A stretch of DNA of 64,000 bases from Bilabrum cf. latius. Its lineage: Eukaryota; Bigyra: Bicosoecida; Bigyra; Bicosoecida. Position numbers and translations under genes: made by a program. The notes beneath the pieces are model-generated. The model was not told the DNA's origin, did no database searches, and saw only the letters and a program-made list of their open reading frames with translations. The DNA is taken from NCBI GenBank assembly GCA_965178125.1, contig OZ237745.1:1116001-1180000 (forward strand), given 5' to 3'. Shown here piece after piece: positions 12,201 to 20,634 of the stretch (the stretch's first letter is position 1; each line of letters starts with the position of its first letter).

Positions 12201-14232
12201 GCAGGCAGCCGAGATCCGAATCGAGACTGCCCACGGCACTCACCGCTCGCACGACACCTCGCTGGCCGGCGCGGAGTGGCCGGATGGAGCTGTGAGCTGC
12301 CTCTTGCTATCTCCGCTGCTGCCTGCAGTCCCGGGATCTGGCACCGGCGCTGCATCAGCATCGGTTCACGCGAATTTGGTACCGGTTGGCTTGCACTAGC
12401 TCACGGCTGCACAGCCCAGCCAAAACCCAGGCTTGGTCCAGCCCGACGAGGCAGACTCGGTGGCGCTGGCTGAACAGCAAAACGCCAGAGCCTCATCGGC
12501 TGGGGAACAGCATGGGCCCACCAGCGGCGCCACTGATGTGCCCGCCTCTCCGCTCCAGTCTCGCGGGGCAGTGCCGTCTTGCTCCGCCGGGATGCTCGCC
12601 AGTCCCCTAGTGCGAGCCGCCCGCCGCAGCATGAGCAGGTCTCCCAGGTCGACGTCACTCGCTCCTTTCTCCTCTGATGCGGCGTGGCCCGTGGGCTCGG
12701 CTCGGCCGTCTGCAACCATTGCTGCCCATCGATTCACGGTGCGCGACCGTCCGAGCCGGGCGGCCCGCATGCGCGCCCAGGCTGCCCTATTGGAGATGGC
12801 AGCAGGCTCGGAGAGCGGCAGCAGCAGTGACTCGGAGAGTGCCAGTGGCAGCGAAGATGACGATGACACGGATGACGATGACGATGAGGAGGATGAAGAG
12901 TACGACGAGTACGATGCTGAGCTGAGTGCAGATGTGGTCGCCTAGCTCCACTGGACTGCAGCCGATGCGGGCGGAACTACCACAGGGCCAGGCCATCTGC
13001 TTGGCTCCGAAACTGCAGCCGATGCAGCGGCAGGAGGGCCTGCTGCGGTCACGGCCTAGGGTAGTCCCATGCAGCAAGCGGATGCGAGCTAGCTGTCACA
13101 GGGGAAGCAGTCGCTGGAGGACCGAAGTGAGTGGGGTGGGGACGCACAGGCCGTTGCCACTGCGGCATCGGTGTAGTAGGAAGCTCATTCACCGGGCGCT
13201 GCAGCAGTGCCCAGTGCACAAAGTCCCCTCCTGGCAGCTAGGCGCGGCTCAGCGGCCTCGCCGCACGGCTCCCCGTCGCTTGCACGGCTGCAGAAGCCCG
13301 GGCCAGCAGGCAGCGCGGATAGGCCGGTGCCGGTCCCCTCCGGCGCTACCGATGCAAAGCCGCCCCCAAGCCCAAGCAGCGGCAGCGACGAGGAGCGCCG
13401 AGGGATAGGCGGCGTCAGCAGCGCGGCAGGGGACGCGGGTGAGGCGCGCACAGACGGCCGTGACGATGGCAGTGAGCATGGCGGTGGCGTGAGCCGTGGC
13501 AGGAGAGGCAAGAAACGGCCCCGCCTGGTCATGGCCGTCGGGCACTCGCCTGTCGACGACACGGGCGACGAAAGTAGCGAAGACGAAGAGGAAGAGCAAG
13601 ACGACAAGCAAGACAACGGCAGAGAAGAAGCCAGTTCGCTTCCAGAGGAGCGGCCCATGAAGCGCAGGCGCAGGGCAGCAGCAGACGAGCAGCGCAACGA
13701 CAGAATCAGGGACACCAATCGCAGCGTGGGTGGACATGGCGGTGGTGACCCGGACAGCTCGAGCGGCACAGATTCTGACGATGGGGGTAATTCGGGATTA
13801 TCCAGGTCCAGCAATGCAGGCGAAATCGAACGGGCAGCCCGCTCAGTGCAGGACAGGCCGGGCAAGGACAAGGGACAGGAACCGAGAACGGGCAAGCGCA
13901 GGCCAGGGCAACATCAGGAGCGAGGCAGTGCACCGACGAGGGTCAGCTCTTCCCCAAGGCACAAGTCGGCGGGCAGAAACGAGGGGACGGGTGCAGCGAA
14001 TGGTGGCTCGGGGCAGGCAGCTGCAGCCACGACCAAGGACCATGAAGAGGATTTGGCGAATGCGAAGGGGAAGAGGAAGGGGAGGGGCGCGGGAAGGGGG
14101 GCGGCTGTGCACGTGCCACGCCGACCGAGGCGGCAGGCAGCCTCGCCCAAGGCCAGGGAGGCATTTGCGAACAGGAACTCCTTCCTGGGCACCTTCCCGC
14201 CCAAGGCCTCGGAGCAGGCGGTTGTGCTGTGA
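9283..14232 (+). CDS. Very long disordered Ser/Asp/Glu-rich protein, 13 in-frame TAG
   Basis: The frame begins at ATG 9283, the first after an in-frame TGA at 9238, and ends at TGA 14230-14232. It is uninterrupted by TAA or TGA but contains TAG at 9310, 10645, 10939, 11161, 11512, 11593, 11686, 12397, 12943, 13057, 13090, 13174 and 13177, the last two adjacent. A likely 180-base intron at 9832-10011 (GTGAGT...CCGCAG) keeps the frame, giving about 1,589 residues. The join makes KRDLRVRFAESV, matching the RVxF docking motif of protein phosphatase 1. Most of the protein is low complexity: Ser runs, an acidic block near 12840-12930 (EDDDDTDDDDDEEDEEYDEYD), basic patches (PMKRRRR, GKKRPR) that look like nuclear signals, and a Lys/Arg/Gly C-terminus. 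No fold recognised; a nuclear scaffold is a guess. Confidence 0.72.
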
Positions 14233-14378
14233 TGATCGAAGATGGGCTGTGGCTGGCTGTGCACTGCCACAGGTAGCGAGCGCCGTCGAAGCGATAGACT
14301 ATGCATCGATCGTGCTCATCGACCGGTGTGGTTGCCGGGCGTGCTCGTGATTCGTGACGCAGTCTTCGAATTTCAGGT

Positions 14379-15038
14379 TCACGTCCGTTTCAATTTAACT
14401 CCAATCATGTCTGCGTCCTCTCCCACCCCAGACTCGAAGAGGTCGGCCCGCCCGCTGTCGCGCAGGCACCGGACGGCTGCGAGCACTGTCCCGGCGTCCA
14501 GCCCATGGAACGAGGCATCGCTCGTCGTGGTCCCTTCCCGGAGCTCAAACACTGTCAGCACCGAACCAAACATATTTGTGCGCTGCGCATACTGGTATAT
14601 GGCGTCTGCCCACTCCGCCGGGGACTTGAAGTATATGCGGCAACGCAGCTTGGCGCTATCTTCCCATTCACCATTGCCCATGGCGACAACAAAGTCCATC
14701 ACTTTGCGAATTCCCGCTTCATCTAGTTTCCCTGCGCAAAAAAGTGCCAATTGATGCAAAGGTCGCCACATTTCAATGGCGACGCGGTCCAGAACGGCCA
14801 AAGGAAACAAGATATGCTGCTCACGATCTATTCTCTTATTCTCGAACAGCGGCCAGTCAAGCACGCTCATGCTTGTTTTTGCGTTTGCTTCGTGCCACTT
14901 AATTACAACGTCTCGCCATTCTTTCAGCTGCATCATCCTGACCTCGTCATTCGGCTGAATGGTGAAGAAAGGGGGGAAATTATAGGTAGGCGGCAACTCA
15001 AACTTGGCTTTCGCCGAGTCGGCTCCAGCACCAGCCAT
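14379..15038 (-). CDS. VPS25: ESCRT-II subunit VPS25
   Basis: VPS25 is the ESCRT-II arm that recruits ESCRT-III during multivesicular body formation. It is built of two winged helices. Exon 1 (15038-14825) encodes FELPPTYNFPPFFTIQPN, matching the family's PPF motif and Pro-rich N-terminus; exon 2 (14731-14379) carries GNGEW, SPAEWADAIYQYA and FHGLDAGTVLAAVRCL. The 93-base intron (14824-14732) begins GTGAGC and ends GCGCAG; removing it restores ENKRIDRKLDEAGIRKVM, as expected from the family. The result is 188 residues, ending IGVKLKRT and TGA, close to the usual 175-200. No TAG. Head to head with CSL4, 189 bases apart. Confidence 0.92.
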   Translation of the reverse strand: MAGAGADSAKAKFELPPTYNFPPFFTIQPNDEVRMMQLKEWRDVVIKWHEANAKTSMSVLDWPLFENKRIDREQHILFPLAVLDRVAIEMWRPLHQLALFCAGKLDEAGIRKVMDFVVAMGNGEWEDSAKLRCRIYFKSPAEWADAIYQYAQRTNMFGSVLTVFELREGTTTSDASFHGLDAGTVLAAVRCLRDSGRADLFESGVGEDADMIGVKLKRT

Positions 15039-15227
15039 ACTACAGTTTTGCTACAAGGCACTTGCAATGTTCGATCTCCTTGTGCGCTACAGCACAAATA
15101 ATTATTGGATTTAGGCGTGGTCGTCACATCCCCGCCGTCGACTGTGCCGAGCTGCAGAAAGTACCGATTCGCACAAACGGTCGCCCATTGGAAACGTTTC
15201 CACCAGAGTCCGACTTCAGCAGTGATC
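15039..15227. promoter_or_regulatory. Bidirectional promoter VPS25/CSL4
   Basis: Only 189 bases separate the two opposed start codons, so both genes must share a promoter region. No specific motif identified. Confidence 0.6.
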
Positions 15228-16061
15228 ATGTCAAAGATTGTGCTACCTGGTGACAAAGTTGGGAGTACTTACGACCTCGATAGCGGGCCTGGAACATTTG
15301 TTGTCGGATCAGACATTGTTGCCTCTCTTGCAGGCGAGCCAGTCGTTCTTCCCGCGTTGCCTGCAAGCTCCGCTGTTTCTAGGCCTTCGATAGGAGCTCA
15401 ATCAGCATCTGGATCAAGTGCACTTGCCACAGCTTCAATGAAGGGCATGATTGCAGTGCAGAGACCAAACCGAGTGGGCTCCGGCACAAGTATTCTGCCT
15501 GACGTTGGGGATGAAGTGCTTGGCAGAGTATCGAAGGCAGACGAACGGTAGTGTCGCATTGAGATTTTAGTTGTCCGGGGCCTTGCCGTAAAGGAGCCTC
15601 TCTAGGCTGTACTTCGGAAGGAAAACGTACGAGCCGCCGACATCGATCGCGTGCGATTAGAGGAGTGCTTCAGGCCGGGCGATGTTGTTAAGGCTCAAGT
15701 TGCTTCCATGGGAGATGCTCGTACATATCAATTGACGACAGTCGGGACCGACCTGGGCGTCATCCACGCTGAGGCTCCGGCAGAGACTGCGACCAGAGCT
15801 GGTCTCGCTGCGGACGCCTTCTCGTCGGGCCTCGGGCTGGCCACGAAGGGATCCTTCGCGCCCCGCGGCGCTTCCCTTGCCCCAGGCGGTGCCTCGCTGG
15901 TGGCAGTGAGTGGCGGCCTCATGGTGGAGCCCACCACTGGGAGCGAGCACCGCCGCAAGGTCGCTCGAGGGGCGGCGCCTCCAGCCGCACTGCGGGGCAT
16001 TGCCAGTGGTACTGCTGCCAGCGGCAGCGGCAGCGGGGAAAGCAAGCCGATGGCTACATAA
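15228..16061 (+). CDS. CSL4: RNA exosome cap subunit CSL4 (EXOSC1), two in-frame TAG
   Basis: CSL4 is one of the three S1/KH cap proteins of the nine-subunit RNA exosome. From ATG 15228 (MSKIVLPGDKVG) to TAA 16059-16061 the frame encodes 277 residues, broken only by TAG at 15549 and 15603. The N-terminal domain (VLPGDKVGSTYDLDSGPGTF) and the S1 domain (LPDVGDEVLGRVSKADER, then RIEILVVRGLAVKEPL, AVLRKENVRAADIDRV and ECFRPGDVVKAQVASMGDAR, LTTVGTDLGVIHAE) follow the family in order without gaps. Both TAGs fall inside the S1 core: the first just before the strand aligned to human AKVHILYV, the second where human CSL4 has the R of FRGTIRKEDVRA. No intron is possible without deleting conserved residues. 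The C-terminus is extended by about 70 Ala/Gly/Ser-rich residues and the usual zinc-ribbon cysteines are absent. Confidence 0.93.
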
Positions 16062-16243
16062 TGCTTGTTAGTTGGCCGCCGGGCGTGCGTCGTGGATCGC
16101 GGATCAAATACATGAGTTGTTTTTCCCCATCATGGCACCGCATCTGTTTGTGGCATGAACCCTTCAATAGTCTATCTTGCATACCCGCTGCATGCCATTG
16201 AATGCTAGTGCGCAACACCTTACACTCGCCTGCAGTTCCCCTT
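16062..16243. other. Tail-to-tail spacer
   Basis: 182 bases between the CSL4 stop and the stop of the sulfotransferase-like gene. Nothing recognised. Confidence 0.5.
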
Positions 16244-18466
16244 TCAGTCTGTAGGCCGCCGCCTGCAGTTGCCCCTGCCCACCGAGGCCATGGCTCGGCA
16301 CATGCCCACTGGCTGCCCGGAATCGATCACTCGGCGGACGAACCGCCAGTAGTTGCCCTCCACGGCTGCCCTTGGCTCGGCTGGATCTGTGGCATTCGCA
16401 GCAGCAGCAACTCCTCCTCCTCCACGAGTGGCGGTGGGCAAGGCATCGTCAGAGTCGTCCACCTCCGCCTCCCTCTCCCTGTCCCTGTTGTCTCGCTCCT
16501 CTGCTTCGCTCGTCGACACGGCGGCCTCTCTGCCCGCGGGTTCCCCAAGTTCCTGCTGCTAGATCTATTCTAGCAGGCGATCCCCCGCACCTGCACTCGG
16601 ACTTGCTTCACTCAGGTTGTCCGCGCATTCATCACCGTGCAAGGCTCCGCTCCCATAGCATCGTTTCCTTGCTGCAGGCACGCCTCCCGGCTCCGCCTCC
16701 GACTCCAGATCTCCAAGAAACAAGCCGGGGAGGCCCCCATAGGCCCGGCTGGGCAGCCTCCAGAAAGGCATCTTGGGCTTTGCGTCGTGCTTGGCCATGG
16801 CATGCGAGACCTCCGGGTGCCTGTCCGAGGCGCTGTGCAGGTCCCAGCAGCTGTCAGAGGCGCCCCCACCGGGGAGCAGCCCGCTCGGGTGGAAGCGGGT
16901 CGCGGCGGCATCGAGCCGGGCCAGCAGCAGCCTGGTCTCCTCCGATGCCTCCTTCCTCCAGGCGCCCACGCGGCCTTGGGTCAGCGGCTGCCTCACTTGG
17001 GATGCCCTGTACAGGCCGTGGTGCGTGAACTGCAGCGGGCTGGTGCCGGCCAACTGACCGGTGCCAAAAGCCTGGCCCTGGCCCTGGCCCTGGCCCTAAC
17101 CCTGACCCGAGCCCTAACCCGAGCCCTGGCCCTGCAGCAGCTGCGAGGGACTGAAGGTGGCCTTCCCGTTGGCCCTCCCGTCGCTGTCCCTCGGCAGCTC
17201 AGGCCTCAGCATCTTGGGATCGAAGGGAACACGCACCCCCCTGCTGGCCAGCTGCCTGCACAGCTCCCTCAGGACCAGCTAGGGCCGCGCGACCAGCCGC
17301 TCGTATACGACGGGAATGGCGGGTAGCGCCCGAGCTAGGGCTCCTCGAAATATGGGCGAGCGTGTCCAGCCCAGCGAGCGTTGCCCCTTGGACTTAACCG
17401 CGGAATGCGTTCTTGCCAAGAGGCGCGATTCAGGTTTTCCGCGCAACGCTCGACCGTCGTCGTTGCCCCACGCCATCCGGCGACCACGCCCGCGCCCCTG
17501 CTGCCCCTATTGCTCCTTTTCATTCCTCTGTACGTGCTCCTGCTTGCCGTGCCAAAGTTCACCGGCTCGCTGCACGCCATCCGCAGCGCCCCATCCCCCC
17601 TTGAGGCTGCTGCCGCCACTAAGCGGAGGCACACAGGCCAGGACGGCCGCTTCCTCCGTTGACCACGCCGGTGGCGGCCCCGCGATGGAAGGAATCTGCC
17701 GTGCTCCCGTCCATGGAGCCGCTGTGACGAGTGCGGCTGCCCTGCCGAGGGACTCCCAGGCGCCAAAGTGAAACTCCCGCGAGGAGATGAGGCGCCCGTG
17801 CTTCCCCTGCGGCGCCTGCGCGGCATCCACGCCGAGCATGCGCTTCATGAGCGAAAACGTTGTATCCATTGGGTCTCGTACAAGCACAACCGTCGCGGCA
17901 AGACGCCACCGGATCCGTGGGATGCGGAGCGCCTGCTGCTCCATGTGCTTGCTGCATCCGCCTGAGCCGAACGGGTAGTCATCCAGGTCCAAATTGTCTG
18001 CCGACCACTGAAGCAAACGCAGAAACTCGTCGTCATTAATGGTTTTCTTTGTCAAGACGACCGGTACATCCGCCTGAGTCTTTGGGTGCGAGCTCTGTCC
18101 TAACAGCGCCGTGCCGGCCGTCGTATTGCAATTCTGCGCATGGGCGGCCGTACTGCAGGGATGAAGCCACTCGCAAGGAACAAGGCCTACCTGTGGTGTT
18201 GCTGCATCCCTATGATGCTCCAGAATGCGAGAGCTGCCGCCAAGTAGACGTCGCAATAACGTGGATCCAGTGTGATGGAAAGCTACGATCAGCACCACCT
18301 TGCCCTCCAGTGGCGTTCCTGTTTCCGCATTGGAGGCAGGTTGTATAGTCAAGTTGCTGTGAGATTCGTCTGCCAGTCGCTAATCCTCGCCCGTTGCGAG
18401 CGCTAGAAGCCCCAACACCAAAAAGAGAGACGCCGATCTTGACACGGCAGAATGACTGTTTAACAT
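16244..18466 (-). CDS. Sulfotransferase-like secretory-pathway protein, up to 7 in-frame TAG
   Basis: Starts at ATG 18466 with a hydrophobic signal or anchor (SASLFLVLGLLALATG), then a PAPS-binding start VVLIVAFHHTGSTLLRRLLG (5' phosphosulfate loop) and VVLVRDPMDTTFSLMKRM (3' phosphate motif), both typical of Golgi-type sulfotransferases. The frame stays open to TGA 16244-16246 apart from TAG at 18380, 17507, 17279, 17114, 17096, 16565 and 16559, giving up to 740 residues. Region 17300-17700 is unsure: another frame there also looks coding, so an intron may remove the TAG at 17507. VVYERLVARP-TAG-LVLRELC resembles the family's C-terminal helix region. The last 200 residues (Gly-Gln repeat, acidic stretch) are an extension. 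Likely transfers sulfate to a sugar or protein in the Golgi lumen. Confidence 0.72.
17054..17134 (-). repeat. Gly-Gln coding repeat with TAG in Gln slots
   Basis: On the minus strand the six-base unit GGC-CAG is repeated, with a GGC-TCG-GGT variant. Reading N to [26 protein letters not shown]. Both TAG codons (17114-17116 and 17096-17098) stand where the repeat pattern calls for CAG. Confidence 0.9.
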
Positions 18467-19400
18467 GCGCCTCCAGCCCAAAAACAAGTGTCCCACCAAA
18501 GGTAACGACCGCACACGCGATCTTGGCAAGGTATAGGTCGCCCAGACAAGCTGCAGACAGTTGATCGCCCTGCGTCGACCGGTGTGCGCGGCTCCGAATA
18601 CGCTACCTGCCAGTTTGCTCACAACGCCTCTGGCTTCTTCAAAATCGTTTAATCAACCCCGTAAAACCTACAGAGAAGACAAACTACCACCACAAATGGG
18701 TCTCCTTGCTAGAATTGGTTCTTCGGGACTCACCTATGGGCGGCGTGCGGTAGGCCCCTTGCGCGGCTGTGGGAGGTTGTGGTGGCGTGGATCGCACCGC
18801 ATGCGAGCGATGCAGCTGAGGGTGGAGTGGCTATCGATGAGGTCCAGAAATACGCGCAGCGGGCAGGCGGTGGCCCTGGTAATGCCTGGCGTACAAGCCC
18901 GTGGGGCTGCCTGACGTGGAGACGGTGGGTATGGCTCGGCTTGGCACTAGGCGGGTGCTCCACGGCCAAGCCCGCGGAGGGTCAGGTGGTGGAGGGCCAA
19001 GAGACGGCGGGTCTTGCGCTGGACGGCCTGCGGGCGTGTGGCAGACATATGGCGCTGGCGCGATTCCGCCAGTCTGCAATTGTCACACACCACATTCCAG
19101 GGGGACCTTCGAAATGGAGGTCCCGCTGGAATGTGGTATGTGGTGTGTGAGAATTTGGAGCAGCCATGTCGTCGGATTGAATGATAGATTATATTATGCA
19201 AATTTGCGTCACTGCAGAATCAGTACGGTACCGGAAGCTGCCAATCCCCGACAAGCCAAGGTACAGCTGCTGCACGGCGAAAAGTGCTCGTTACATTGCA
19301 ACTCTGTCGGTTGAGCTCTGCACGTCATCAACCCGCCGATTGGGGCAGTACTGCGACAGCAGCATACCTTGCACGTACAAATCGCTTCCTCCGTGCTAAA
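18467..19400. other. Divergent intergenic region with a possible small ORF
   Basis: About 930 bases between the sulfotransferase-like gene and SPEF1. A 72-codon plus-strand ORF (18696-18914, MGLLARIGSSGLTYGRRAV..., TGA) is basic and could encode a small mitochondrial-type protein, but nothing supports it beyond length and an A-rich context before the ATG. A hairpin lies at 19084-19149. Otherwise nothing recognised. Confidence 0.35.
19084..19149. repeat. Long imperfect inverted repeat (hairpin)
   Basis: The left arm CACACACCAC + ATTCCAGGGGGACCT faces a right arm whose reverse complement is CACACACCAC, a 7-base insertion, then ATTCCAGCGGGACCT. That gives a stem of about 25 bp with one mismatch and one bulge around a 9-base loop. 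It could be a small RNA hairpin, a MITE remnant or a protein-binding palindrome. It lies about 250 bases before the SPEF1 start. Confidence 0.75.
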
Positions 19401-20356
19401 ATGGCAGCGTCATCTACCGATGTCCCACTGTTAGACAAAGAGGAGGCGCAGAAAATATATGTTTGGATCGACGCAATCCCCCTCACCCGACCGAAACGAA
19501 ACATCACAAGGGATTTTAGCGATGGCGGTAAGACCAACTCGTATGCTTACCATGAATGTTGTGTGTTGGTGCGGCCATTGCCTCGCTGGGAACCTTCGGG
19601 CGCGCGTTCGATGCACGCGGCACATGAGCCAGGTTCTCGCTGCCTTCCCTGTCCTTCGCAGTCTTGGTAGCTGAAGTGGTCCATGCGTACTTCCCGAAAC
19701 TTGTGCAGTTGCACAACTACAGTGCGGCTAACAGCGTGAAGCAGAAAATGTACAACTGGGGCACGCTCAACAAGAAGGTGTTCAAGCGAATGGGGTTCGA
19801 CATCAAGCGCCACGAGATCGAAGCTATTGTAAATGGGGTGCCTGGCATGGTTGAGGTTATTTTGATGCGATTGCAAGCCCGCATGAGCGAGATTCGAGCC
19901 GCGAAGAGGCGAAAAGGGGCGTCTGGAGGGTCGGGGTCCTTCGGGGGCGGAACGAGCGGGGCTTCGGCAGCGCGACCCGGTCCCGCAGGTGGCGCTACAG
20001 TTGGGTCGATGATGAGCCCAGGAAGCATGGGGGGAAGCGGCGGTCGCGCTGCCCTTGCCGCGCCCGCTCCCGCCGCCTACGACGGCGCTGGCCCAGCAGC
20101 CATGGGCGGCATGGACGGGGGCTCCCGCGCCCCAGCCGGCGGGGGGGCCGACATGTCCCTTCTCGCTGAGAAGGAGCGGCGCATCCAGGAGCTGGAGGAG
20201 ATGAACGAGTTCATGGAGCTCAAGATCAAGAAGCTGGAGCAGCTGGTGCAGCTGAAGGACTCGAGGATCCACAACCTGCAGGCTCGGCTGCAGCAGATGC
20301 AGATGGGGGGAGGCGGGGGCGGGCCCATGCCCGCGGGTCCCTCGGGCGGGCGGTGA
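19401..20356 (+). CDS. SPEF1: SPEF1/CLAMP-type calponin-homology protein of cilia
   Basis: SPEF1 binds microtubules of the axonemal central pair and of other stable bundles. Exon 1 (19401-19527) encodes MAASSTDVPLLDKEEAQKIY and IDAIPLTRPKRNITRDFSDG; exon 2 (19662-20356) continues VLVAEVVHAYFPKLVQLHNY, LHNYSAANSVKQKMYNW and GTLNKKVFKRMGF. The intron (19528-19661, GTAAGA...TTCGCAG) splits a Val codon. The CH domain covers about residues 10-115, a Gly/Ala-rich linker follows, and a C-terminal coiled coil (KERRIQELEEMNEFMELKI) completes the family layout. 273 residues, TGA at 20354-20356, no TAG. Shows that the organism makes motile cilia or retains axonemal genes. Confidence 0.93.
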
Positions 20357-20634
20357 GGAGCTGTGCTGTTCCCGCGCGTGTAAATGAACGGTAGTGTCGG
20401 TCTGCTGCACTGTATTGAAGACTGAGTGGCGGTTTCGCTCGGGGGAAACAAACATCATCTGTATGTGTGATCGGAGGGCGAACAGGCAAGGGGGCGCGCA
20501 CAGCATCTCCCTGCACTGCATCTCAACTCTCCACTTCAAGCCACGCTGCAGCTCCAACCCTTGCGTGCCCTCTCCACTGCATGAACGACCGAGCAGCCTT
20601 TCCAAGGACCTCGTTAGCTGGCTGGTTTCCTGCC

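Noticed and set aside
17093-17120. CCCTAA-like words resembling an interstitial telomere repeat
   Set aside because: Only two scattered CCCTAA words; they are the antisense of TAG-GG within the Gly-Gln coding repeat.
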